Shown: positions 7,641 to 16,709, counted from the first letter of the stretch. The stretch: 22,752 bases of DNA from Clostridium sp. CAG:567 (GCA_000437855.1 FR902177.1:1-22752), one strand, 5' to 3'. Translations and numbers: made by a program. The notes: generated from the sequence alone by a model not told the origin.

Positions 7641-8687
7641 TTATACTTTTTTTCTAAATATAGCCCATTTATTGTTTAAATCAGTATTAACTAAAATTTC
7701 TCCTTCTATTTTTTTGTTTTGTTCTATTATCTCTTTTATATATAACATTTTTGTACTTAAATTTGATGTATCTCCAACATGTACAGTTTTCTTTTCGCTT
7801 TTTAGCTCTAGCACATAATCTTGTTTATCAGATATATTTATTTTTGTTACAATATTAGCAATCTCATTGCTTTCTGCTGCTTTCATTATTTGTAATATAT
7901 CATCTAGCTTTTGTAAATCTTCTGTACATAGTCTTTCTCCTAGTTGTATATCCTCTTCTTTAGTTGCATACCCTGTTATTATAGGCAACTCTAATTTTTC
8001 TTTTGAAATTTCAACAAAATATCCCTGGTTGTTTATATATGCATAAGCATTTGCAAATGTAATCATATATGTAGGAACTCTTTCTTCTATTTCAATTAAT
8101 ATAGTACTTGGTAAATTTCTTTTAATTTTTACACTTTCCACATAAGCATTTTGTTTAATATTTTTTTCAATTTTGTTTTTTGATAATTTAAATGTGTTCT
8201 CTTCAATTTCAATTTGTGACAAACTTATCGCTTCATCTCTGGTTAATTTATTGTTTCCTACTATTTCAATTTTCTTTATATTAAAAAATGAAGATAATAA
8301 AAAGCCTATTCCTCCACCTATTAAAAGTAATATAAGAGTAGCCCATTTTACTAACCTAAGAAATGCTTTTCTCTTTTTTCTTGCAATTTCCTGTTTTTTA
8401 GTCAATTTTTTAGTTTTTTTCTTTTTCTTTTTTGGTTTAACTTTTTCATCTTCAATTCCAAGTTTAAGTTCAAACTCTTCTTCTTTGTTTTTAGTCTTTT
8501 TCTTTGTTTTCGTAGTCTTACTTTTTTTAGTTGTATTTTTTATTTTTTCATTTTTTCTCTTTTGGGTTTTCTTTTTGTTTTCTTCAGGATTCGGTAAAGT
8601 TTTAATGCCTATAATAATTTCATTGTCTACATTAAATGTAGAATCTTTTTGCGTATTTTTCGATTTTTCTTTAAGTTTTTTAGACAT
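7641..8687 (-). CDS. ftsQ: Cell division protein FtsQ/DivIB
   Basis: FtsQ/DivIB is the bitopic division protein that works with FtsL and FtsB/DivIC. Residues 1-110 are an unusually long, lysine-rich cytoplasmic tail with a KKKKKK run near residue 87. A membrane helix follows at about 113-133 (LILLLIGGGIGFLLS), then the POTRA domain (IKKIEIVGNNKLTRDEAISL) and the FtsQ domain with RNLPSTILIEIEERVPTYMI. The frame opens at GTG 8696, but the AGAAGG ribosome binding site lies against it; ATG 8687 is 8 bases away and gives 348 residues. Transcription from murA ends in a terminator just upstream, so ftsQ needs its own promoter; TATAAT near 8705-8710 is a weak candidate. Confidence 0.88.
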   Translation of the reverse strand: MSKKLKEKSKNTQKDSTFNVDNEIIIGIKTLPNPEENKKKTQKRKNEKIKNTTKKSKTTKTKKKTKNKEEEFELKLGIEDEKVKPKKKKKKTKKLTKKQEIARKKRKAFLRLVKWATLILLLIGGGIGFLLSSFFNIKKIEIVGNNKLTRDEAISLSQIEIEENTFKLSKNKIEKNIKQNAYVESVKIKRNLPSTILIEIEERVPTYMITFANAYAYINNQGYFVEISKEKLELPIITGYATKEEDIQLGERLCTEDLQKLDDILQIMKAAESNEIANIVTKINISDKQDYVLELKSEKKTVHVGDTSNLSTKMLYIKEIIEQNKKIEGEILVNTDLNNKWAIFRKKV

Positions 8688-8721
8688 TATTTTCACCTTC
8701 TTTTTATATTATAATTGCATT

Positions 8722-8759
8722 AAAAAAAGCACATACAATTTACCACATTATACGTGCTT
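8722..8759 (-). terminator. Intrinsic terminator after murA
   Basis: A 12-bp stem, including two G-U pairs (8727-8738 with 8748-8759), has a 9-base loop. On the minus strand seven T residues follow. It lies between the murA stop and the ftsQ start. Confidence 0.82.
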
Positions 8760-8808
8760 ATTTTATCATATTTATATATAATAAATCTAGTCCCTTTTGT
8801 AATTATTT

Positions 8809-10062
8809 TTATTCTTTTTGTATCGAAATTTTAGCTCCTAATTCATTCAGCTTCTTATCTAAGTTCTCGTATCCTCTTAATATATACTCTATATTTGTTA
8901 CTGTAGTCATTCCTTTTGCACATAATCCAGCTAAAATCATACTTGCTCCGCCTCTTAAGTCAGTACTTTTTACTGTCGCTCCTGATAGTTTTCTAACTCC
9001 TTTTATTACTGCTGTTTTTCCTTCAGTTGTAATTTTAGCACCCATTTTATTTAATTCTGCTGTATATCTATATCTATTTTCGAATATATTTTCCACAATC
9101 ACGGATGTTCCTTTTGCTGTAGTTAAAATACTAGCAAATATTGATTGCATATCTGTTGGAAAACCCGGATATGGCATTGTTTTTATATCAACTGCTTTTA
9201 ATTTTTTAGGCGCTTGCATATATATTCTATTTTTTTCAACTTTTATATTACATCCCGCTTCTTCTAATTTATTTAATATTGGCGTAATATGATTAGCATT
9301 TTTATAATTTAGGCAAATATTTCCTCCTGTAATTGCACCTGCACATAACAAGGTTCCTGCTTCAATTCTATCTTGCATTACTTTATACCCTGTATCTTTT
9401 AATTTTTGTACTCCTATAATTTTTATAACATTAGTTCCTGCACCTGTAATTTTGGCGCCCATTTTATTTAAGCATTTAGCTAAATCTACAATTTCTGGTT
9501 CCATCGCTGCATTTGTTATTTGTGTAACTCCTTCTGCGTATATTGAAGCAAGTATAATATTTTCTGTTGCACCTACACTCGGAAAATCCAAATTGATATT
9601 TGTTCCAACAATTTTTTCTGCTTTACATATAATAAATCCTGAATCTTCTATAATATTTACTCCTATTTTTTTAAATGCTGCTAAATGTAAGTCAATTGGT
9701 CTTGCACCAATATCACAACCTCCTGGATAAGAAAATTTTGCTTCTTTAAACCTTCCAAGTATCGCGCCTGCTAAAACAACTGTTGAACGCATTTGATTCA
9801 TAAGGTGTTCTGGTATTTCTCTTTTGGTAATATTTTTACTGTTTATTTCTATTTTTCCGTTATGTTTTTTTACTTTACACCCTAAGTATCTTAATATTTC
9901 TAAAGTAATTTGTGTATCATGTATATTGGGAATATTGTATAATCTTGTAATTCCCGGATTTAATATGCTGGCTGCTATAATTGGTAAAGAGGCATTTTTA
10001 GAACCAGAAACTGTAACTTCTCCTGCCAATCTTTTACCGCCTTCTATTATGTAACTAGACAT
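8809..10062 (-). CDS. murA: UDP-N-acetylglucosamine 1-carboxyvinyltransferase
   Basis: MurA transfers enolpyruvate from phosphoenolpyruvate to UDP-GlcNAc, the first committed step of peptidoglycan precursor synthesis in the cytoplasm. The conserved SGSKNA is present with Lys22, and the catalytic loop YPGGCDIGARPIDLHL carries Cys116, the residue attacked by fosfomycin. The FPTDMQ and DLRGGASM motifs are also present. The frame opens at GTG 10071, but AAAGGG then abuts it; ATG 10062 has 8-base spacing, so I place the start there (417 residues, normal length). It has its own promoter and terminator and lies upstream of ftsQ. Six out-of-frame CGG triplets and no in-frame one occur here. Confidence 0.96.
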   Translation of the reverse strand: MSSYIIEGGKRLAGEVTVSGSKNASLPIIAASILNPGITRLYNIPNIHDTQITLEILRYLGCKVKKHNGKIEINSKNITKREIPEHLMNQMRSTVVLAGAILGRFKEAKFSYPGGCDIGARPIDLHLAAFKKIGVNIIEDSGFIICKAEKIVGTNINLDFPSVGATENIILASIYAEGVTQITNAAMEPEIVDLAKCLNKMGAKITGAGTNVIKIIGVQKLKDTGYKVMQDRIEAGTLLCAGAITGGNICLNYKNANHITPILNKLEEAGCNIKVEKNRIYMQAPKKLKAVDIKTMPYPGFPTDMQSIFASILTTAKGTSVIVENIFENRYRYTAELNKMGAKITTEGKTAVIKGVRKLSGATVKSTDLRGGASMILAGLCAKGMTTVTNIEYILRGYENLDKKLNELGAKISIQKE

Positions 10063-10093
10063 CTTATTCACCCTTTCATTTAATTTTTGCTAT

Positions 10094-10123
10094 ATATTAT
10101 GTATAGTTTTCATAAAGTGTGAA
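10094..10123 (-). promoter_or_regulatory. Probable sigma-A promoter for murA
   Basis: Minus-strand -35 TTCACA (10123-10118), 18-base spacer, -10 TAATAT (10099-10094), 31 bases before the chosen murA start. The match is moderate. Confidence 0.42.
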
Positions 10124-10129
10124 TACATT

Positions 10130-10167
10130 AAAAAGATAGAGAACTCTTTAAAGCTCTCTATCTTTTT
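10130..10167 (-). terminator. Intrinsic terminator overlapping the topB stop codon
   Basis: The stem AAAAAGATAGAGA (10130-10142) pairs with TCTCTATCTTTTT (10155-10167). On the minus strand a T run follows. The topB stop TAG (10160-10158) lies within the stem, so the terminator uses the end of the coding sequence. Confidence 0.82.
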
Positions 10168-12090
10168 ATAACTAATTTATTGATTTTACTGTTTATATAT
10201 GCCTCCAACTTTGTCATAAATTCATCTGGTTTAATTTGCTTACTTGATACCATTTCTAGCCCCTTTTCCCAGCTTGCTGTCAATTTAGGATTTAGCATAT
10301 CTGGCATTGACATAAAAACCACGTCATATATTTTTTCTCCTTTGTCTGTTGGAGTTATAATTTGTGTTTTACTATTTATTGCAATATACCCTATTCTTTC
10401 TAATTTTTTCATAATTTCTGCTCTTGTTGCACTAGTACCAATTCCTGCTCCCTTAATTTGCTCTCTCAGTTCTTCTTCTTCAATCAATTTTCCCGCATTT
10501 TCCATAGCAAGTATCATAGACCCAGAATTATACCTACTTGGAGGTGATGTTTCAGATGTTTTTGTTTCATAATTAATTACTTCTATTTCTTCACCTTTTT
10601 TTAGTTTTTTTAATATTTCCAAGTTATTTTGTTCTTCAGGTTGTTCTTCTAAATTTTTAGATTCTTTTTTTGGTTCATTTTTTGCTACTTCTAAATATCC
10701 CAAATTTTCACATACTTTTCCATTTGCAGAAAATTGTTCATTTTCTACTTCTATCGTTACAGCTATTTTACTATATTCTGCTGGTGGATAAAATATACTT
10801 AAAAACCTTTTTACTATTAATTTATACATTTGTTTTTGTAAGTCTGGTAAAGAATTATAATTTTCAAATCCTTGTCCAGTTGGTATAATTGCATAGTGAT
10901 CAGTTATTTTACTGTCATTTACATACTTTGTTTTTATTAAATCAGTAGAATATTTTTCATTTATCATTTTGTTTATATATGTTTGAATTTCTTCATCTTT
11001 AAGTCCTTTTGCTATTCCATTAAGATTCTTTGAAATTACTTTTGCCACAGCAGTTGATAAAACTCTTGCATCTGTTCTCGGATATGTTACTAATTTTTTC
11101 TCATATAAATTCTGAATAATTTCAAGTGTTTGGTCAGGTTTTATTTTAAATCTTTTCGTTGATTCGTTTTGTATTTCTGCTAAATTAAATAATAATGGTG
11201 CATTTTCTTTTGTTTTTGTTTTTTTAACTTCTGTTATTATTGCTTTTTTATCTTTTAAAGATAATATAAAATCTTTTCCGTCATTTTCTTTTTTAAATCC
11301 ATTTTCATTATATAATTTAGGTGATTCCCACATTTTTGATTTTTCTGTTACTTTCCATTCAGCATCAAATGAAGAATCATTATCTCCAAATTTTCCTATT
11401 ATTCTATAATATGGTATCTTTACAAAATTTCTGATTTCTCTTTCTCTTTGAACTATCATTCCAAGTACACAAGTCATAACTCTACCAACAGAAATGGATA
11501 TCTTTTCTTCTCCAATATCTTTTGCCATTCTTTTTCCATATATAATTGATAAAAGTCTCGAAAAATTTATACCAATCAAATAATCTTCTTTTGCTCTTAA
11601 GTATGCTGAATCACATAAACTATCATATTCACATAAATCTTTTGCTTCTTTTATTCCTCGATTTATTTCTTCTTCAGTCTGTGAATCAATCCATACTCTT
11701 TTTCTCTGTTTTTCTTTAACTCCGCACTTGCTTTTCTACTAGCCTATATATATATTCGCCCTCACGCCCAGAGTCGGTCGCAACATAAATACAGCCTACA
11801 TCTTCTCTTTGAAGTAGGCTTTTTACTATATTAAATTGCTTTTCTACACCTGGAATCACTTCATATTTGTATTCTTTTGGCATAAAAGGTAATGTATCTA
11901 ATCTCCAGAATTTTAAATTTTCATCATATTTTTCTGGATAACTCATCGTAACCAAATGTCCTACACACCAAGTAATAATCCAATTGTCAGACTCTATATA
12001 TCCATCCCTTCTGTTGCCACCACATTTTAGTACTTTTGCAAATTCTGTAGCAACAGATGGTTTTTCTGTTATAAGCAGATTTTTTGTCAT
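10158..12090 (-). CDS. topB: DNA topoisomerase III (type IA), needs a +1 frameshift at CGG (codon 123)
   Basis: TopB relaxes and decatenates DNA by passing strands through a tyrosine-linked break. The N-terminal Toprim domain has TEKPS (Glu9) and ATDSGREGEYIYR (Asp106 region). The zero frame stops after 124 residues at EKQVRS-TAA. Skipping the C of CGG at 11724 gives EKQVGVKEKQRKRVWID and an unbroken frame to 10158, for 643 residues in total. The shifted part contains the active-site motif LVTYPRTD with the catalytic tyrosine at about residue 336, and GIGTSATRAEIM. The glycine recovered is conserved in the family (QxGVK...KRVWIS). There is no C-terminal zinc domain. ATG 12090 follows GAGAGGA, 15 bases after the upstream gene. 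Without the shift, the Toprim and catalytic domains could not be joined. Confidence 0.9.
11722..11724 (-). other. Proposed +1 recoding site, CGG (topB)
   Basis: In frame: CAA GTG CGG AGT TAA. Shifted: CAA GTG (C) GGA GTT AAA GAA. About four fifths of the protein, including the catalytic tyrosine, lies beyond this site, so the enzyme cannot exist without the shift. Confidence 0.87.
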
Positions 12091-12105
12091 TTAATATTCC
12101 TCTCA

Positions 12106-12939
12106 TTATTCGTATAATACAACATCCATTTCAGCTGTAAAATTTTGATTTCCATAAGCAAAAATTATATATAATTCTCCTGTACTACCTAAAAAGAAAT
12201 TTGATATATTTGAAAGTTGATATATACTATTTGATAAATCCCTATTATACACTTGGTATCCAGATTTAACTAATATTTGTGCTTCTTCTTGTGCCTTACT
12301 AACAACTTGATTTATTTTATTCTGACATTCGCTTTGAACTATATTTCTTTTTGTCAATACATCCACTAATTCTACCTTTTCGCCAGTCTCCAAATTGTAA
12401 TTATATGTTTGTATTATTTCTCTTTGTGGATTATTTCCACGTTTCAATGTAGATTTTATTGCTAGTGATAATATATTATCATTTATGTATGAAATGTAGT
12501 TAACATCATAAATAACTTTTTCAGTATATTTTTTGTTTAATATTTTTGATGCTTCATCAGCAAAAACACTTTGAGTTATTTTGTTAAAGCTTGCTGGAAC
12601 ATCTCCAGAAATATTTATAACAGGAAGATGTATATCTACTTCATATAATTCTTCTTTTTTCTGTATATCATAAGCTGAATATACTATATCTTTTGAATCG
12701 TTTGCTTTTTGCACCTCATAAGTACTATTATTTATAAAGTCATTTGTAAACAAACTTTTTAATTGATTTTTTATTTCTTCTTGAGTTTTTGGTCTCGAAT
12801 CTCCACTTATATTGTCTGTTGGATTTTGGGTGTAATCACTACCTTTATTTCCAACAAAAAATTGTGTATAAATTCCTGCTATTAGTGCAAATACACAAAA
12901 AGCACCTACTAAGATAAATATTATTTTTTGATTTTTCAT
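12106..12939 (-). CDS. Membrane-anchored DUF3298/RsiV-like protein
   Basis: A 277-residue protein with an N-terminal membrane helix (about residues 7-29) followed by a low-complexity linker and an extracytoplasmic domain. That domain shows the pattern of DUF4163/DUF3298 proteins: a YEVDIHLPVI strand, a segment INKxTQSVF-like helix, then YNYNLETGEKVELVDVL and a C-terminal strand repeat ending LYIIFAYGNQNFTAEMDVVL. Such domains occur in the anti-sigma factor RsiV and the deacetylase PdaC, where they sense or bind cell-wall ligands, but no anti-sigma N-terminal segment is visible here. ATG 12939 follows GAAGGAG. It heads an operon with topB (15-base gap) and is divergent from the clpE-like gene. 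Function unknown. Confidence 0.6.
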   Translation of the reverse strand: MKNQKIIFILVGAFCVFALIAGIYTQFFVGNKGSDYTQNPTDNISGDSRPKTQEEIKNQLKSLFTNDFINNSTYEVQKANDSKDIVYSAYDIQKKEELYEVDIHLPVINISGDVPASFNKITQSVFADEASKILNKKYTEKVIYDVNYISYINDNILSLAIKSTLKRGNNPQREIIQTYNYNLETGEKVELVDVLTKRNIVQSECQNKINQVVSKAQEEAQILVKSGYQVYNRDLSNSIYQLSNISNFFLGSTGELYIIFAYGNQNFTAEMDVVLYE

Positions 12940-12975
12940 ATTACTTCTCCTTCAGTCTCTCTTTATTTATATTAC

Positions 12976-13033
12976 CTCATTTTAGAGTAAAAATCTAGTA
13001 TTTTAGATAAAGTTTTTTTGTGCAGTATTTTAG
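12976..13033. repeat. Three copies of an AGTATTTTAG-like motif in the divergent region
   Basis: AGTATTTTAG occurs exactly at 12997-13006 and 13024-13033, and CTCATTTTAG at 12976-12985. They lie between the divergent DUF3298 and clpE-like genes. AT-rich chance similarity is possible. Confidence 0.35.
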
Positions 13034-13078
13034 CTTAATATCCTCATCTATTTTATAGTGTTTTCAGCTGTTTTTCCA

Positions 13079-13107
13079 TTGACTTCTTTATTAATTTAAT
13101 GTATTAT
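13079..13107 (+). promoter_or_regulatory. Sigma-A promoter for the clpE-like gene
   Basis: -35 TTGACT (13079-13084), 17-base spacer, -10 TATTAT (13102-13107), about 47 bases before the ATG. No GGTCAAA heptads of the heat-shock repressor CtsR are visible around it, although CtsR controls clpE and clpC in many Firmicutes. Confidence 0.75.
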
Positions 13108-13153
13108 ATATTATGTATTTTTTACAATAAAAGAATGGAGTTTATATAAATTT

Positions 13154-15469
13154 ATGGAATTATGTTCAGTATGTGGAAAAAATCCAGCAGTTATATTTTT
13201 AAACAAAAAAGATGAGAATGGTAAATCTATTTCTAAAGGCTATTGTCTTGAGTGTGCTCAAAAACAAGGAATTAATCCATTGAAAAATCTGAGCGAAAAA
13301 GATATGAATAATATGACAAAACAAATAGAAAACATTGTAAGCAATTTAGCCGAAAATATGGATTTAAATTCTCTTTCTGAACAAATGGAGGATATGGATC
13401 CTGAAGATATAGAAAAAATGGAACAAGGTACTCCAATATTTGGAGCCGCAATTCCATTAGGTTCAATATTTTCAAATATGTTCGGTGAAAGCCAAGATGA
13501 ATCAGCTGGAAGTTCAAGTGAAAAGAAGAAAGTAAAAGTAGAAAAGAAAAAAGATAAACGTAAAAAAACACTAGAAACCTATGGGACTAATTTAACTCAA
13601 AAAGCTAAAAATGGTCAATTAGATATGGTTATTGGTAGAGATAAAGAAATACAACGAATGACTCAAATTCTAAATCGTCGTAGTAAAAACAATCCATGTT
13701 TAATAGGAGAACCTGGTGTTGGTAAAACTGCAATTGCTCAAGGATTAGCAATAAAAATAGCAAATGGTAATGTACCTGCTAAGTTGTTAAATAAAGAAGT
13801 TTATTTATTAGATATGACTGCAGTTGTTGCCGGAACACAATTTAGAGGTCAATTTGAAGCACGTATGAAATCTATTATTGAAGAATGTAAATCATTAGGT
13901 AATATCATTCTAGTAATAGATGAAATTCATAACATCATTGGCGCCGGTGATGCCGAGCATTCTATGAATGCAGCAAATATTCTAAAACCATCTCTTTCAA
14001 CTGGAGAAGTACAATTAATTGGAACAACAACTTTAAAAGAATATCGCAAATATATTGAAAAAGATAGTGCTCTTGAAAGAAGATTTCAACCTGTAATAGT
14101 TGAAGAACCTTCTATTACCGATTCTATTAATATTCTAGAAGGAATAAAAAAATATTATGAGGATTATCATAAAGTTAAAATTTCAAATGACGTAATAAAA
14201 CAAGCTGTTATTATGTCTGAAAAATATATTCATGATAGATTTTTACCAGACAAAGCAATTGATATTTTAGACGAGGCTTGCTCAAGAATTAATTTAAACA
14301 ATAAAGATTTATATCAATTAGAAATATTGAAGGGACAATTAAAGGCTGTTCAAGAGGAAAAAGAAGAAGCTGCTCTCGCAGACTCAACAGAAGATTACAA
14401 GAAGGCTGCAGAATTAAAGGCTAAAGAATGTAGTTTGATTGAGCAAATTGATAATTTAAATGACAAAATGAAATTAAAAAATTTGACAATTCAAGATATT
14501 GCAGAAGTTATAGAAAGTTGGACTAAAATTCCTGTTAAGAAAATTACTGAGGCTGAAACTCAAAAATTATTAAATTTAGAGTTAAATTTGCATAAAAGAG
14601 TAATCGGCCAAGAAAAAGCTGTAGAAGCTGTTTCAAGAGCAATTCGTCGTAATCGTGCTGGTTTAAAAAGCACTAAAAGGCCACCATCTTTTATATTTGT
14701 TGGTCCTACAGGAGTTGGTAAAACAGAATTAGCCAAGTCATTAGCTTACGAAATGTTTGGAAATGAAAACTCAATAATTCGTGTAGATATGTCAGAATAT
14801 ATGGAAAGTCATTCTACATCAAAATTAATTGGTTCACCTCCTGGATATGTTGGTTATGATGATGCAGGTCAATTAACTGAAAAAGTAAAACGTAATCCTT
14901 ATTCTATTGTATTACTTGATGAAATAGAAAAAGCACATCCTGATGTCTTTAATATTTTATTGCAAGTATTAGACGATGGTCGTCTAACAGACAGCCAAGG
15001 AAATACAATAAATTTTGAAAATACAATTATTATTATGACATCAAATGCAGGCTCTAATCAAAATACAAATTCAATAGGATTTGGAGGTACTAGAGTTAAT
15101 CAGGATAAGGTTATTGATAGTTTAAAAGAAACCTTTAGACCAGAATTTTTAAATCGCGTTGATGAAATTGTTGTTTTTGAACAATTAAACAATAATCAAT
15201 TACTACAAATTGTTGATTTAATGCTTAATGATACGCAGAAAATATTAGCAGATAAAAATATTATTCTAAATATTTTTGCTGAAGCAAAGAAATTCTTGTT
15301 AGACAAAGGTACTGATATAAAATATGGTGCTCGACCTTTAAGAAGAGCTATTCAAAGGTATCTTGAAGATGAACTATCAGATATGATATTACGTTCTGAA
15401 TTGCAAAATGGTGATACAATATCTGTTTCTTTAGAAGAAGATCATTTAAAATTTAATGTAGAAAAATAG
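13154..15469 (+). CDS. clpE: ClpE-type AAA+ unfoldase with N-terminal zinc finger
   Basis: An Hsp100 ATPase that unfolds substrates and feeds them to ClpP. The N-terminal treble-clef-like zinc finger has Cys4, Cys7, Cys31 and Cys34, as in ClpE, and there is no ClpC-type N domain. A charged linker (about 115-140) leads to AAA domain 1 with Walker A GEPGVGKT (185-192) and Walker B VIDEIH. A short middle coiled coil (about 385-440) is followed by AAA domain 2 with Walker A GPTGVGKT (517-524) and Walker B LLDEIEK. The IGF tripeptide at 641-643 is the ClpP-docking loop. Length is 771 residues, slightly longer than typical ClpE. ATG 13154 has a rather distant GGAG 13 bases upstream. It may be annotated ClpC-like; the zinc finger favours ClpE. 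Confidence 0.88.
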   Translation: MELCSVCGKNPAVIFLNKKDENGKSISKGYCLECAQKQGINPLKNLSEKDMNNMTKQIENIVSNLAENMDLNSLSEQMEDMDPEDIEKMEQGTPIFGAAIPLGSIFSNMFGESQDESAGSSSEKKKVKVEKKKDKRKKTLETYGTNLTQKAKNGQLDMVIGRDKEIQRMTQILNRRSKNNPCLIGEPGVGKTAIAQGLAIKIANGNVPAKLLNKEVYLLDMTAVVAGTQFRGQFEARMKSIIEECKSLGNIILVIDEIHNIIGAGDAEHSMNAANILKPSLSTGEVQLIGTTTLKEYRKYIEKDSALERRFQPVIVEEPSITDSINILEGIKKYYEDYHKVKISNDVIKQAVIMSEKYIHDRFLPDKAIDILDEACSRINLNNKDLYQLEILKGQLKAVQEEKEEAALADSTEDYKKAAELKAKECSLIEQIDNLNDKMKLKNLTIQDIAEVIESWTKIPVKKITEAETQKLLNLELNLHKRVIGQEKAVEAVSRAIRRNRAGLKSTKRPPSFIFVGPTGVGKTELAKSLAYEMFGNENSIIRVDMSEYMESHSTSKLIGSPPGYVGYDDAGQLTEKVKRNPYSIVLLDEIEKAHPDVFNILLQVLDDGRLTDSQGNTINFENTIIIMTSNAGSNQNTNSIGFGGTRVNQDKVIDSLKETFRPEFLNRVDEIVVFEQLNNNQLLQIVDLMLNDTQKILADKNIILNIFAEAKKFLLDKGTDIKYGARPLRRAIQRYLEDELSDMILRSELQNGDTISVSLEEDHLKFNVEK

Positions 15470-15480
15470 GAGATATTTTT

Positions 15481-16071
15481 ATGGCAAAACATATACCCAA
15501 TATATTAACAGTAGCAAGATTTTTTTTAATACCCTTTATTATTTATTTTATAGTAAAAGAGCAATATATTACTGCACTAATACTACTTACAGTATCTGGA
15601 TTAACTGATATTTTAGATGGATGGATTGCACGAAAATTTAATTTTATAACAAACTTTGGAAAGTTAATAGATCCATTAGCTGATAAAGCTACTCAACTTG
15701 CTGTACTTTTAACAATTACATTTAAAGGTGTTATTCCTTTTTGGATTATTATTGTAGTTGCATTAAAAGAATCAGCTATGCTAGCAGGTGCTTCTTTCCT
15801 TTATGGTAAAGAGCTAGTAGTTTCTAGTAGATGGTTTGGAAAACTTGCAACAGTATTATTCTATATAGCAATTGTATGTTCGTTTATAATTACATCATGG
15901 AATAATATTGCTGAAGTTCCAACAAATACTATTTCTCCACTACCCCATTTCGATTTATGGATTTACTATCTTGCTTTAGTTGCTACTATATTCTCTCTTG
16001 TTATGTACTATATTACATTTTATAAACAAGGATATCTAAAAAAGGAAAATTTAAAAATAGATGAGAAATAA
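15481..16071 (+). CDS. pgsA: CDP-alcohol phosphatidyltransferase, probable phosphatidylglycerophosphate synthase
   Basis: PgsA joins CDP-diacylglycerol to glycerol-3-phosphate to make phosphatidylglycerophosphate in the membrane. The family signature DGxxAR-x8-Gx3Dx3D is complete: DGWIARKFNF, then GKLIDPLADK. The 196-residue protein opens with IPNILTVARF, the typical start, and has about five to six membrane segments. ATG 15481 follows AGGAGA, part of which is the TAG stop of the clpE-like gene, so the two are probably cotranscribed. Another CDP-alcohol transferase such as a cardiolipin-type enzyme cannot be ruled out by sequence alone. The stop codon lies in the loop of the following terminator. 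Confidence 0.85.
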   Translation: MAKHIPNILTVARFFLIPFIIYFIVKEQYITALILLTVSGLTDILDGWIARKFNFITNFGKLIDPLADKATQLAVLLTITFKGVIPFWIIIVVALKESAMLAGASFLYGKELVVSSRWFGKLATVLFYIAIVCSFIITSWNNIAEVPTNTISPLPHFDLWIYYLALVATIFSLVMYYITFYKQGYLKKENLKIDEK

Positions 16072-16086
16072 TCTCATCTATTTTTT
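16053..16086. terminator. Bidirectional intrinsic terminator between pgsA and the bofC-like gene
   Basis: A 14-bp stem (16053-16066 with 16072-16085) has a 5-base loop and T runs on both strands. It serves the convergent pgsA and bofC-like genes and contains the pgsA stop codon. Confidence 0.85.
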
Positions 16087-16648
16087 ATTCAAAGTCCTCT
16101 AATACACTATTAAGTTCTGTATTTCCAATAGCCTCTATTCCTGTTTTTACCTTTTCTAAATCTACATCTGTTAAATATCTTGTTTGAATTTCAGTATCTT
16201 CTTTTAGTTGCAATTTTCCGTTTTCATCTATTGTATAAATTCCTAAAACACCATTATGTTCTTTAATTAAATAATGTTGGTCGCAAAATCCTTCTTCCTG
16301 CTTATAAATAGTTACTTCATTTGATGAAAAACTATCTACATCCCAACCTTTATAATATTTTTCAGTTTCACTTTTATTTTTATTAATTAGCTCTTCTGGT
16401 ACTTCTTCTGTTTCCTTTAATAAATGATCACATCCTATGAAATACCTTTTTTTTAATATCTTTGCATTTGGTGATATCTTTTCCTCAGTTGCGGATGTAT
16501 AAATTATATTCTCAACTTCATCTGCTAATCTTTTATTTTCTACAATATTTATTTCATCAGTTTTGCCTTTATTGTATACTGAAATTCCTACTGCAACACC
16601 TATTAATAATAAAAAAACTGCTAATGCAATAATCCATCCTTTTTTCAT
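16085..16648 (-). CDS. BofC C-terminal-domain-like membrane protein
   Basis: A 187-residue protein with one N-terminal membrane helix (residues 5-24) and an extracytoplasmic domain. The C-terminal 60 residues (VLGIYTIDENGKLQLKEDT, then RYLTDVDLEKVKTGIEA) follow the pattern of the BofC C-terminal domain. BofC in Bacillus is a forespore protein that restrains the SpoIVB protease and so times sigma-K activation. Two cysteines (FIGCDH and GFCDQH) might form a disulfide. An exact sigma-G/sigma-F-type promoter lies upstream, and bofC is a sigma-G gene in Bacillus, which supports the call. ATG 16648 follows AAAGGA. The remaining N-terminal half does not match anything I recognise. Confidence 0.6.
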   Translation of the reverse strand: MKKGWIIALAVFLLLIGVAVGISVYNKGKTDEINIVENKRLADEVENIIYTSATEEKISPNAKILKKRYFIGCDHLLKETEEVPEELINKNKSETEKYYKGWDVDSFSSNEVTIYKQEEGFCDQHYLIKEHNGVLGIYTIDENGKLQLKEDTEIQTRYLTDVDLEKVKTGIEAIGNTELNSVLEDFE

Positions 16649-16679
16649 ACTATATCAATCCTTTTTTTATATTTAATAT

Positions 16680-16709
16680 TAGTATGAAATTTTCTGGAAA
16701 TTTTATTCA
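16680..16709 (-). promoter_or_regulatory. Sigma-G/sigma-F-type promoter for the bofC-like gene
   Basis: Minus-strand -35 TGAATA (16709-16704), 17-base spacer, -10 CATACTA (16686-16680), 31 bases before the ATG. Both boxes equal the forespore sigma consensus, so forespore expression is predicted. Confidence 0.72.

Noticed and set aside
10158..11579. A separate short topoisomerase gene starting at an internal ATG
   Set aside because: It has no good ribosome binding site, lacks the Toprim domain, and joins perfectly to the upstream frame at the CGG site, so it is the second part of topB.
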